64,000 nucleotides of DNA from Actinomycetospora cinnamomea (GTDB taxonomy: Bacteria; Actinomycetota; Actinomycetes; Mycobacteriales; Pseudonocardiaceae): positions 104,286 to 168,285 of the forward strand of contig NZ_QEKW01000012.1 in the NCBI RefSeq assembly GCF_003096675.1, read 5' to 3'. Each line of letters starts with the position of its first letter. The stretch's first letter is position 1. The notes below the pieces were generated by a model. The model was not told where the DNA came from, did no database searches, and worked only from the letters and a program-made list of their open reading frames with translations. A program made the translations under genes and the position numbers. Shown here in pieces: positions 1 through 8,800 of this stretch.

Positions 1-896
1 AGGCCCCAGCCCTCCTTCACGGAGGGGAAGCACAGCGCGTCGGCGCTGCGGTACCACGCGCCGAGATCGGCCTCGGACAGCGTGCCCAGCAGCACGACGT
101 CCTTGCCGAGCGCCAGGCCGAGTCCCGGCAGCGCGTCGAGCGCGGCCTCGCGATAAGGCGCGTAGTCCTGGAAGGAGTGCCCGCCGACCACGGCGAGCAT
201 CGGCGGGCGGCGCATCGTGCGGACCAGCTCGCCCAGGGCCTCGAATGCGTGGTGGGTGCCCTTGCGGGGTTCCACCCCGCCGACGGCGAGGAAGAGGAAT
301 CGGTCACCCTCGTCCGACGAGGCGCCGATCGAGGCCCGCAGCGCGGCGCGGCGTGCGGCCGTGACCGGCGGGAAGCGGTCGGGGTCGACACCGTTCGGCA
401 CGACGGTGGCCTCGGTGGCGTAGTGGTCGTGCAGGATCCGCTTCCAGTGCTCGCTGACGACGAGCACCCGGTCCGGCTCGATGATCGCCTCGCGCTGGCA
501 GGTGATCAGCGCCCGGGTGGTGAAGTCGTCGACGTGGTGCACGGTGCGCACCACCGGCACCGGGACGTCCGCGTCGCGCACGCGTGCTGCGGCCCGGGCG
601 GCGATGCAGTCCTGGGCGTGCAGGACGTCGTCCGGTTCGGTGATCGCACCGAGCGCCGCGGTCAGCGCGTCGATCGACTCGAACACCCGGTCGGTGAGCG
701 TCCCCGTCTTCGCCGGCGCCGGCAGCACCGTGTGCGGTACGGCGGTGGGCCGGAAGAGGCCGACCGCGGGATCGCCCTGGGTGAGGACGTGGACCGGGTG
801 ACCGAGCGCGTGCAGCGCCTCGGCCAGCGCGAGCGTGTGCACCATGCCGCCCCGGGGCGACGTGGAGTGGGTGACGAGGACGACCCGGCCCTTCAC
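1..896 (-). CDS. glycosyltransferase, MSMEG_0565-like family (truncated by window edge)
   Basis: The gene reads leftward out of the window, so only the N-terminal ~298 residues are seen. It starts at GTG 896, whose first bases overlap the fdrA stop (GTGA), so it is translationally coupled to fdrA. The N-terminus VKGRVVLVTHSTSPRGGMVH, a middle segment VVRTVHHVDDF and the stretch VPNGVDPDRFPP followed by a glycine-rich GGVEPRKG segment are typical of GT4-type, GT-B fold retaining glycosyltransferases. The overall look, and the presence across the divergent promoter of a radical SAM and an acetyltransferase of the MSMEG_0568 and MSMEG_0567 families, suggest the MSMEG_0565 family, which is linked to nitrogen-starvation (Nit1C-type) clusters. 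The sugar donor and acceptor cannot be told from sequence. Confidence 0.8.
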   Translation of the reverse strand, partial: MKGRVVLVTHSTSPRGGMVHTLALAEALHALGHPVHVLTQGDPAVGLFRPTAVPHTVLPAPAKTGTLTDRVFESIDALTAALGAITEPDDVLHAQDCIAARAAARVRDADVPVPVVRTVHHVDDFTTRALITCQREAIIEPDRVLVVSEHWKRILHDHYATEATVVPNGVDPDRFPPVTAARRAALRASIGASSDEGDRFLFLAVGGVEPRKGTHHAFEALGELVRTMRRPPMLAVVGGHSFQDYAPYREAALDALPGLGLALGKDVVLLGTLSEADLGAWYRSADALCFPSVKEGWG

Positions 897-2434
897 AGCG
901 CGACCTCCGCGAGCGCAGGCTCGCGGCGGGCGATCGCCGCGGCGGCCAGCGACGCGCGGGCCGCGGTCTCGGTCACCACGCATCCGGCGTCGCGGAACGC
1001 CCTGCGCTGGCGCTCCAGGCCCTGGGGGTCCTGCTCGGTGCCCAGGACGTAGACGACCACGCGGGGCCCGCCGTCGGCGGTGATCTCCGCGCACACGGGC
1101 GCGAGCTCGGAGGCCGGGTCGGGGTGCGATCCGAAGCCGAGGACGACGTCGAGCACGATCGCGGCGACCTCGGGGTCGCGTCCCTGCTCGCGGAGGTGCT
1201 CGAGGCGCGCCTCGGGGTCGATCATGGGGTGTGGTCGACCGCGGGTGTACTCCTCCTCCCCGAGGTCCAGGCAGAGGTGCGCCGACGCCGGGGCCGGGAG
1301 CCCGAGCTCCTTGTCGACCGGGGTGTTCGAGTACACCGCGCCGAGCACGCGGCCCAGCACGACGAGCGACTCGTAGCAGAGGGTCCCGCCGGAGAAGAGG
1401 CCGCGCACGAGTGTCCGCTCGGCGTCGAGTCGGCCGATCGCGTCCTCGACCTGCGGGCGCAGGCCGCCGGTGACGTCGGGGCGAGGGAGGCCCAGGCGGT
1501 CGAGCGTCGCGAGGACCCCCGCCTCCAGCGTGGTCACCGTGTCCGGGCCCGGCTCCTCCAGCCCGACGAGGGCGGCCACGAGCGGCGTGCCGTCCGCCTC
1601 TGCGGTCACGGTGGCCGCGACCCGCGGGTCCGGCGGCTTGGAGACCAGCAGGATCGCCTCGGTCGCCGGGTCGGCCGCGAGCGCGCGCACGGCCGCGCGG
1701 CCCATCGTGCCGCCCACGTCGGCTCCGAGGTCGCGGCCACCGAGGCCGACCACGTGCGTCACGCCGACGCCGGCGCGGTCGAGCAGCGCGGCGGCCTCCT
1801 GCGCGCCGGTACCCGCGGCGGCGACCACCGCGACCGCCCCGCGGCGCTCCTGCAGGGGAGCGACGACGTTGGCGAAGCCCAGGCAGGTCCGGCCCAGCAT
1901 CGCGGTGCCCGCGCCCGGCCCCATGACGAGCAGGCCCAGCGCCTCGGCGCGCGTCTTCAGCTCGACCTCGGTGGCGACGGGGACGTTGTCGCTGAACAGC
2001 AGCACGTGCAGGCCGGCGCTCAGGGCCTTGTGGGTCTCCAGGGCCGCGTGCTCGCCGGGCACGGAGATCACCGCGACGTTGGTGCCGGGGTGCCGGGCGA
2101 GGGCCTCCTCCTGCGTCCGGGCCGGGCCCTGTCCGGTGTCGGGCTCGGCCTCGGCGCTGCGGGAGGCGAACATGGCCTCCCGGCCCGCCTCCTCGGCGGC
2201 GTCGACGGCCCCCTCGCTGGCCGCCCGCACCGCCAGGACGAGGTCACCGGGCCCGGCGTCGGCGAGCTCGGCGCGGTCGAAGCCCTCCTCCGCGAGCGTC
2301 TCGACGTTGGCGGGTGTGGCCATCGCGGCGGTCGCCCAGTCCACGCCCTCGACCGCGCGCATCGCCCGGGTCCCCGAGAGCTGGACGACCGAGTCCAGGT
2401 AGGTGTCCTTGACGATCCGGACCCTGGTGGTCAC
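893..2434 (-). CDS. fdrA: FdrA-like acyl-CoA synthetase/carbamoyltransferase subunit
   Basis: 513 aa from GTG 2434, overlapping the carbamate kinase stop by GTGA, so the two are coupled. The protein begins VTTRVRIVKDTYLDSV and contains the nucleotide-loop-like segment VMGPGAGTAMLG and a C-terminal succinyl-CoA ligase-like half (LFSGGTLCYES, then DPEVAAIVLDVVLGFGSHPD). This matches FdrA, which resembles succinyl-CoA synthetase alpha/beta pieces and in E. coli works with YlbE and YlbF as an oxamate carbamoyltransferase beside a carbamate kinase. It is slightly shorter than the E. coli protein (about 555 aa). No DUF1116 (YlbE) or DUF2877 (YlbF) partner is in the window; they may lie to the left or be absent. 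Family certain; substrate inferred only from the kinase next door. Confidence 0.85.
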   Translation of the reverse strand: MTTRVRIVKDTYLDSVVQLSGTRAMRAVEGVDWATAAMATPANVETLAEEGFDRAELADAGPGDLVLAVRAASEGAVDAAEEAGREAMFASRSAEAEPDTGQGPARTQEEALARHPGTNVAVISVPGEHAALETHKALSAGLHVLLFSDNVPVATEVELKTRAEALGLLVMGPGAGTAMLGRTCLGFANVVAPLQERRGAVAVVAAAGTGAQEAAALLDRAGVGVTHVVGLGGRDLGADVGGTMGRAAVRALAADPATEAILLVSKPPDPRVAATVTAEADGTPLVAALVGLEEPGPDTVTTLEAGVLATLDRLGLPRPDVTGGLRPQVEDAIGRLDAERTLVRGLFSGGTLCYESLVVLGRVLGAVYSNTPVDKELGLPAPASAHLCLDLGEEEYTRGRPHPMIDPEARLEHLREQGRDPEVAAIVLDVVLGFGSHPDPASELAPVCAEITADGGPRVVVYVLGTEQDPQGLERQRRAFRDAGCVVTETAARASLAAAAIARREPALAEVAL

Positions 2435-3393
2435 GCGCGCACCCCCACGATCCTCGTGCCGGTGGCGTCGTCGGGGTGCGTGCCGGCCGCGTCGAGGGAG
2501 GGCCCGGCCCGGTCGGCGGTGGTGATCACGGCGGTACGCCCGCCCTCCTTGATGAAGCGGATCGCGGCCCGGATCTTCGGGCCCATGCTGCCGTCGGGGA
2601 ACTGGCCGTCGTTCAGGTGCTTCGTCGCCTCGTCGACGGTCATCTCGTCGATCGCGCGCTGCTCCGGCGTGCCGAAGTCGAGGTGGACCTTGGCGGTGTC
2701 GGTGACCAGCACGAGGGCGTCGGCGTTGACCGAGGCCGCGAGCCGCTGCGCGGTGAAGTCCTTGTCGATGACCGCGTCGATGCCCTCGAGGCCGCGGTCG
2801 CCGGCCATGACCGGAATCCCGCCGCCGCCGGCCGCGACCACGATCATGTGCTGGTCGATGAGCGCGCGGATCGCGTCGACCTCGACGATCCCGACCGGCT
2901 TCGGCGAGGCCACCACGCGCCGGAAGCCGCGGTCGCCGTCCTTGGTGATCTGCCAGTTGCGGGCGGCGGCGAGGCGGCGTGCCTGGTCCTCGGTGAAGAA
3001 GGGCCCGACCGGCTTGGTGGGGCGGTCGAAGGCCGGGTCGGCCGGGTCGACCATCACGTGGGTCACCACCGACACCACGCCGGGCAGGCGGCCCCGGCCC
3101 TCGGCGAGCAGGGCCAGGCCGAGCAGGCTCCCGAGCTGGCCCTGGGTCATGGAGTTGACGCAGAACAGCGGCAGGGCAGGGACGATCGACGCGGCCTCGT
3201 CCTGCTGGATCGCGAGGTTGCCGACCTGGGGTCCGTTGCCGTGGACGAGGACGACGTTCCAGCCCGCGTCGCGCAGGGCACAGACCGCGGCCGCCATGGC
3301 GCGGGCGTTGCGCGCCTGCTCCTCGTAGGTCCCCGACTGCCCGTTGCGGGTGATGGCGTTGCCGCCGAGCGCGACCACTGCGGTCCTGGGCAC
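2431..3393 (-). CDS. arcC: carbamate kinase
   Basis: 320 aa from GTG 3393, chosen over an upstream in-frame start at 3426 because a strong ribosome site (GGAGGAGG) lies 5-6 bases before it and the family N-terminus (VVALGGNAI) follows at once. Other family motifs seen: FCVNSMTQGQLGS, the PVGPFF segment, VAAGGGGIPV and a C-terminal MGPKIRAAIRF. The enzyme makes ATP from carbamoyl phosphate and ADP in the cytoplasm. As first gene of the unit with fdrA and a glycosyltransferase it could harvest carbamoyl phosphate released by an FdrA-type transcarbamylase (oxamate/allantoin or related nitrogen scavenging). The promoter region holds a perfect palindrome at 3432-3445. An arginine-deiminase role is less likely, since no arcA or arcB is nearby. 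Confidence 0.95.
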   Translation of the reverse strand: MPRTAVVALGGNAITRNGQSGTYEEQARNARAMAAAVCALRDAGWNVVLVHGNGPQVGNLAIQQDEAASIVPALPLFCVNSMTQGQLGSLLGLALLAEGRGRLPGVVSVVTHVMVDPADPAFDRPTKPVGPFFTEDQARRLAAARNWQITKDGDRGFRRVVASPKPVGIVEVDAIRALIDQHMIVVAAGGGGIPVMAGDRGLEGIDAVIDKDFTAQRLAASVNADALVLVTDTAKVHLDFGTPEQRAIDEMTVDEATKHLNDGQFPDGSMGPKIRAAIRFIKEGGRTAVITTADRAGPSLDAAGTHPDDATGTRIVGVRA

Positions 3394-3431
3394 GAGCTCC
3401 TCCTCCGCGGGCGACCGGGGCGCCACCCACG

Positions 3432-3445
3432 TCTACTATAGTAGA
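3432..3445. promoter_or_regulatory. perfect 14-bp palindrome TCTACTATAGTAGA, candidate operator
   Basis: The sequence reads identically on both strands and lies in the 92-bp gap between the divergent carbamate kinase and the gene starting at 3486. It is strikingly AT-rich for this genome. A dimeric repressor or activator (GntR, TetR or XRE class) could bind here and control both divergent units. No regulator gene sits beside it, so the cognate protein is unknown. Confidence 0.55.
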
Positions 3446-3485
3446 TGATCAGCACCCATCCGCGTACGCACGTCGGAGGTTCCGC

Positions 3486-4094
3486 ATGGAGTGGGACGCC
3501 GCCCGGACCCGGTGGCGCTCGGCAGCCGACCGGCTGTGGTCGGTCGCGCTGATCGACGAGGAGGGCTACCGGCGAGCGGCCGGCGGTGTCGGCGCGGTGC
3601 TCGGCGCGCTGCGAGGGGCCGTCGCGACGCGGGCCGATCTGCTCGCGGTGGACGGCGCACCGGAGCGCGTCCTCGCCGGGCTCGGCGGGCAGAAGGTCGA
3701 GGCGTCCCCGCTGGTCGTCGCGGCGGCGTGCGCGGTGCGCGCCGACGAGATCGACGCCGAGCGGGACCGGGCGTCGCGGGTCGCCCTGCTGGCGGCGGCC
3801 CGCGTGGAGGGCCGCTCCTGGGCGGTCCTCGCCGACGGCGTCACCCGCTCGATGTCGGTGCACGTACCCACCGGGGTCGCCCTGGTGGAGGTCGAGGACC
3901 CGTACCGCCACCCCGCGCCGTACGGGCTCCGCGAGGTGGTCCTCGCGACCGACACCGGTGACCCGGTGGACGGGCACGGCGGCGCGGAGGACTGGTTCGC
4001 CGACCGGGCCGAGCGGGACGCCGCCCTGGAGCGCCGCCGGGCCGAGATCGCGTCCCTTGACGCCGGACGACCCATGGTTTCCGATGAGGGATGA
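3486..4094 (+). CDS. hypothetical protein, first gene of radical SAM unit
   Basis: 202 aa from ATG 3486, preceded by a ribosome site (CGGAGG). I do not recognise a family. The protein is acidic, alanine-rich and probably soluble: no signal peptide or membrane segment. The N-terminal half (residues 1-110) looks helical; residues ~115-150 carry a more structured beta stretch (VTRSMSVHVPTGVALVEVED) with conserved-looking aromatic and proline residues (DPYRHPAPYGL), and the C-terminus is a charged helix (FADRAERDAALERRRAEIA). It lies 40 bp upstream of the radical SAM gene and is probably cotranscribed with it, so it may be an accessory or substrate-handling protein for that system. Could be a divergent member of one of the small Nit1C-cluster proteins, but I cannot show this. 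Confidence 0.75.
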   Translation: MEWDAARTRWRSAADRLWSVALIDEEGYRRAAGGVGAVLGALRGAVATRADLLAVDGAPERVLAGLGGQKVEASPLVVAAACAVRADEIDAERDRASRVALLAAARVEGRSWAVLADGVTRSMSVHVPTGVALVEVEDPYRHPAPYGLREVVLATDTGDPVDGHGGAEDWFADRAERDAALERRRAEIASLDAGRPMVSDEG

Positions 4095-4134
4095 ACGTTT
4101 CCTGTAGTCAACAAGGGGCGAGGGTGGATCACGG

Positions 4135-5307
4135 ATGACGGGCGTCCTGGGCCATGAGACGGCGCCGCACGACGAGCAGGGGGGCACCCCCGCTCCCGCC
4201 GCCGTCGCCGCCCTGATCGTCGAGCTGCAGAGCGTGGGCCTGCGCGTCGACGCCGATGTCGAGACACGCACCGGCGGAGCCGGACCGACCGACGCGGGCA
4301 TGTTGTGGATCGAGGGCGTCCCGGTCACGGTCCCCGTCCGCACCGAGGAGGCCCGCCGCTCGCCCTACGTGCTGCGCCCCGAGGACGACGGCGGCCGGGC
4401 CATCTACCGCGACGGCCGCCGGCTTGCCGCCGTCGCGGGCTCGCGCCGTCCCCGCTACTACGACCGGACGACCGCGGACGGCATCCCGTACTGGAAGATC
4501 GCCCTGTTGCACCTGGACTCGATGGCGAGCACCGTCGTCCAGACCTGCAACTACTGGAACACCGCCGACCAGTGCCGGTTCTGCGGCATCGGCGTCTCCC
4601 TCGCCGCGGGCAGCACGATCGTCAAGAAGACCCCCGAGCAGCTCGCCGAGGTGTCGGTCGCGGCGAAGGAGCTCGACGGCGCCGTCGACGCCACCCTGAC
4701 CACCGGCAGCTCCACCGCACCCGATCGCGGCGCCCGTTACGTCGCGCGGTGCGGGCGCGCGGTCAAGGACGCCTCCGAGCTGCCGGTGGAGATCCAGTTC
4801 GAGCCGCCGCGCGACCTGTCGATCCTCGACGAGGTGCACGACATCGGCGGCGCGGACGCGGTCGGCATCCACGTCGAGACCTTCGATCCGCAGGTCCTGG
4901 CCCACGTGGCCCCCGGCAAGGCGCGCACGGGCATCGAGACGTACTTCCGCACCTGGGAGCGCGCGGTCGAGCTGTGGGGCCCCGGCCGGGTGTCCACGTA
5001 CGTCATCCTCGGCATGGGCGAGGACCCCGAGCTGACGGTGCAGGCGTGCCGGCGTGCCGTGGACATCGGCGTCTATCCGTTCGTCGTGCCGTTGCGCCCG
5101 GTCGCGGGAAGCCTCATGGAGGACTGGGCACCGCCGCCCGGGCCGTACAGCAACCGGATCTACTGGCAGGTCGCGGCCTACATGAGCCAGCGCGGCATGA
5201 GCGCCGCCGATGCGGTCGCCGGGTGCGCGCGGTGCCAGGCGTGTTCGGCCATCAACACCGTCCAGCCGCTGCTGCAGATCGGCCGGCGGCCGGATGCGAC
5301 GGTGTGA
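4135..5307 (+). CDS. radical SAM protein, MSMEG_0568-like (NitD-type)
   Basis: 390 aa from ATG 4135. The iron-sulfur cysteines are C138, C147 and C150 (CNYWNTADQCRFC), an unusual CX8CX2C spacing instead of the standard CX3CX2C, as I recall for the MSMEG_0568 radical SAM family. A second cysteine set, C364, C367 and C370 (CARCQAC), near the C-terminus could hold an auxiliary cluster. The family is one of the invariant members of Nit1C clusters, reported in cyanide or nitrile nitrogen assimilation and nitrogen-starvation responses. The next gene is the GNAT partner usually found beside it. Reaction unknown. Nitrilase, AIR-synthase-like and flavoprotein members of the full cluster are not in this window. 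Confidence 0.85.
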   Translation: MTGVLGHETAPHDEQGGTPAPAAVAALIVELQSVGLRVDADVETRTGGAGPTDAGMLWIEGVPVTVPVRTEEARRSPYVLRPEDDGGRAIYRDGRRLAAVAGSRRPRYYDRTTADGIPYWKIALLHLDSMASTVVQTCNYWNTADQCRFCGIGVSLAAGSTIVKKTPEQLAEVSVAAKELDGAVDATLTTGSSTAPDRGARYVARCGRAVKDASELPVEIQFEPPRDLSILDEVHDIGGADAVGIHVETFDPQVLAHVAPGKARTGIETYFRTWERAVELWGPGRVSTYVILGMGEDPELTVQACRRAVDIGVYPFVVPLRPVAGSLMEDWAPPPGPYSNRIYWQVAAYMSQRGMSAADAVAGCARCQACSAINTVQPLLQIGRRPDATV

Positions 5308-5317
5308 GGAGCGACCG

Positions 5318-5797
5318 GTGACCCAGGTCCGGCTCGCGCCCGCCGTCAGGGCGGACTGCCGCCTCGTGGCGGACGCCGGGGAGGCCGAGGAACACCACCG
5401 CATCCGGCACGCCGTGTTCGTGGTCGAGCAGGAGGTCTTCGCGAGCAGCGACCTCGACGCCCACGACGCGCGACCCGACGTGCTGCACGCGGTCGCGTGG
5501 GTCGACGGCCGAGCGGCGGGCGTGGTGCGCCTCTTCCCCCTGGACCCGGCGACGGGCGATTGGCAGGGGGACCGCCTCGCGGTGCTCCCGGCGTTCCGCG
5601 CCGTGCGGGTGGGCGCGCCGCTCGTGCGCTTCGCGGTGGCCACGGCGGCCGCGCGGGGTGGGACGCGGATGGTCGCCCACGTCCAACAGGACAACCGTCG
5701 CTTCTTCGAGCGGCTGGGGTGGACCGCGCGAGCGTCGGAGATCTACGTCGGGCGTCCGCACGTCGTCATGGACATCGAGCTCGCTCCGCCCGGCTGA
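5318..5797 (+). CDS. GNAT acetyltransferase, MSMEG_0567/Sll0786-like (NitE-type)
   Basis: 159 aa from GTG 5318, preceded by GAGGAG and starting 10 bp after the radical SAM stop. The segment RIRHAVFVVEQEVF near residue 30 is the hallmark start of the GNAT fold in this family. The acetyl-CoA binding loop is degenerate (LPAFRAVRVGAPLVRFAV), followed by HVQQDNRRFFERLGW, a typical GNAT end. Together with the radical SAM gene it forms the recognisable core of a nitrogen-starvation (Nit1C-type) cluster. The acetyl acceptor is unknown. In many actinobacteria this protein is fused to, or followed by, an AIR-synthase-like domain, which is missing here: the next gene is on the other strand. Confidence 0.85.
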   Translation: MTQVRLAPAVRADCRLVADAGEAEEHHRIRHAVFVVEQEVFASSDLDAHDARPDVLHAVAWVDGRAAGVVRLFPLDPATGDWQGDRLAVLPAFRAVRVGAPLVRFAVATAAARGGTRMVAHVQQDNRRFFERLGWTARASEIYVGRPHVVMDIELAPPG

Positions 5798-5804
5798 CTC
5801 CGGC

Positions 5805-8800
5805 TCAGTGCAGGGTCGGGGCCGGGACGGCCAGCCGCCCCTTGGCCACGAAGACGGTGCGAAGCTCGGACGGCAGGCCCGCAGCGATGCGCTCGCGGGC
5901 CGCGACCCGGTCCCCCGGGGCGCCGCTCTGCGCGACGACGAGGTCCGAACGGGTGCGCGCGGCGGCGCCTGCGGCCTCCCGGTCACGCCCCAGGTGGCGC
6001 AGAGCGAGGGCCTCGTACTTCGCCGACCGGTAGGTCCGGGCCTGGTCGAGGAGGGCGTCGGCGCGGCCGGGGTCCCAGCGCGCCTGCATCTCGAGCAGCC
6101 GCATCGCCGCCCGCGGCCGGAAGGGCAGCGGCCGGTCCAGGAGCGGCGCGGCGGCCTCGACGAGGGCGCCGGCGTCGTCCTCGCGGCCCGCCAGGAGATC
6201 GCAGTCGGCGAGGGCGAGCAGGGCGTGGAGCCCCTGCTCGAGCTCGAGTGCCCCGCCGCCCTGGCGAGCCAGGTCGACGGCCAGTTCGGCGTGCTCGCGG
6301 GCCCGCCCGAGGTCGCCCAGTTCCTGCCACAGCCAGGACGTCGTGGTCTCGATCCCGGCGCGGTAGTAGCCCACGCCCGCGTCGTCGATCAGGCGGCGGG
6401 CACGGTCGAGCGAGCGCAGGGCCCCCGCGAGGTCGCCGACGTCCCCGCGGGCCAACCCGCAGAAGAACAGGCTCTGCAGCAGCGTGCGGAACTCGCCGGT
6501 GCGCGTGCACAGCGCCACCGCCCGCTCCAGCACCGCGCGGGCCTCGGCGAACCGGTCCATGTGCTGCAGGAGCGCGCCCCGGTAGGCCATGGCGACCGCG
6601 CTCGTCGCGTCGTCGGCGTCCACGGCGAGCACCTGCTGGTAGGCGTGGGTCGCGCCCGTGTAGTCGCCGTCCCAGTGCCGGACCCGGCCGAGGAGCAGCA
6701 AGGAGCTGCGCCGCGCGCCGGGTGCGGCGACGGCGGATTCGGCGAGATGGCCCGCCCGCTCGGCGAGGTCGACGGCGCCGAGCGCGTCCCGGGCCCAGAG
6801 TGCGGCCCACCCCAGCCCCTCCAGGGCGCGCGCCTCGAGCTCCTCGTCGCCGAGCTCCCGGGCGATCGTGAGCGCCCCGTCGTGGTCGTCACACGCGTCC
6901 TCGTGGCGCCCGAGGTCGCAGCGGACCCCGCCGCGCCGCAGCAGCGCCGCGGCCTCGAGTGCCCGGTCGCCCGCGCGGTGGGCCTCCTCGACCCCGGCGG
7001 TGAGGAGCTTCTCGGCCTCCGCGTGCGCGAAGACGAGGTGTGCCGCATCCGCCGCAGCCAGCCACGAACGGGCGGCCTCGGCGTGGTCCCCGGCGGCGGC
7101 GTGGTGCACGGCGGCGGCCTCGGGCCGGCCGGCGAGGAGGGCGGCGACCCGCCGGTGCCGGCTCACCCGGACCGGGAGGGGCGCCGACTCGTAGGCGATC
7201 CGCCGGACGATGTCGTTGGCGAAGCGGTAGCTCCCCCCGTCGGTGACGAGGAAACCGGCCCGAGCGGCGCGCCCGGCGCGGTGGGCGCACTCCTCCACAC
7301 CCAGTTCGGTGAGTGCGGCGACGTCGTCCAGCCCGAACGACGTCCCCAGCACCGCGGCCTGGGCGAGCAGGAGCGTGACGTCCTCCGCCGTCGCCGCGAG
7401 CCGCCGCGACAGCGCCTCTTGCAGCGAGGTGGGGATGGCCGGCACCGTGCCGTTGCCGTCGGTGACGCTCTCGGGATGTCGGAGCAGCTCGCTGACCAGC
7501 AACGGCGACCCCCCGGTCCACGACGCGAACCGCTCGAGGTCCTGCTCCCGGCCCGCGCGGGCGAGCAGGGTACGCAGGGCGTCGCGGGAGAGGGCCCCCA
7601 GCTCGAGGTGGGTGGCCACGTCGCGCAGGGGCGCCGTGGCACCAGGGGTCTCCGAGGTCCGCTCGGTCGCGAGGATCAGCACCCGTCGCGTCGCCAGCCG
7701 CGTGGCCAGGAAGTGCAGGGCCTCGACCGTCCGCTCCCCGGCGTGCTCGAGGTCCTCGATCGCGAGCAGGAGCGGACGCGTCGCGGCGACCTCGCCGAAG
7801 AGCTCGGCCATCGCCTCGAGGGTCCGCCGCCGGCGGAGCTCGGAGGGCGACGCGACCGGGGCGCGGCGCGGGGCCACCTCCGGCACGAGGTCGGCCAGCG
7901 CGGCGCGGTCCCGCTCCGCCAGCAGCTCGCCGGCCCCGGGCGCCAGCCGCAGCACGACCCCACGTACCAGCTCGGCGAGCGGCTGCAGGTAGAGCGACCG
8001 CTCGGCCCCGGAGCACCGGACCACCTCGACCAGGCCGCCGCTACGCCGGGCCTCGATCCGCAGCGCGGTGCTCAGGGCGCTCTTGCCGATGCCCGCCTCG
8101 CCGGTGACGAGCACCAGGCCGCCGCGTCCGCGGACCGCGGCCGACCACGCCCGCGACAGCACGGCGAGTTCCACCTCGCGGCCGATGAGCGGACCCGGCT
8201 CGGCGGGGCCCGGGGCCACGGCCGCCTCGGAGCGGGCGCTCGCTCCCGGCTCCTGGCGCAGCGCGGAAAGGAAGACCTCGCGGGTGGCGGGGGAGGGGTC
8301 ACTGCCGAGCTCGTCGGCCAGATGCCGTCGCAGCCGGTCGTAGGCGGCCAGGGCGGCGGCGTGCGCGCCGCGGCGCTGCTGCGCCTGCATGAGTGCCCGG
8401 CACGCGGGCTCGTCGAGGGGGTCCTCGGCCAGGGTCCGGGACGCCTCGTCGATCGCCGTGTCGAGGTCCCCGAGCTCGAGTGCGGCGGTGCGGCGGCAGG
8501 CCCGGGCTCGGGAGAGACCACCCGCCACCCCCTCGCGGACCTCGTCGACCCAGGTGGCCTCGGGCTGCCCGGCCAGCGGCACATCGGCGGCGAGCAGCCC
8601 CTCGGCGACCTCGGCACTCATCGCGGCGAGCGCGTGGGCGCCCTGCGCGAGCTCGCGCTCTGCGGTACCCACGAGGTCGAGCGCCTCGGTCACGTCGACC
8701 ACGGTGTCCGCGTCGCGCACCAGCCGGTAGGCCCGCGGATCGCCCTCGATCCGCCGACGCCCGAGCGAGCGTCGCAGGCGGCTGACGAGGGCGGCGAGGT

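Noticed and set aside
893..3430. A single 845-aa minus-strand frame that seems to fuse an Arg/Pro-rich domain with FdrA
   Set aside because: The N-terminal half is only the out-of-frame shadow of the carbamate kinase gene; FdrA proper starts at GTG 2434, coupled to the kinase stop.
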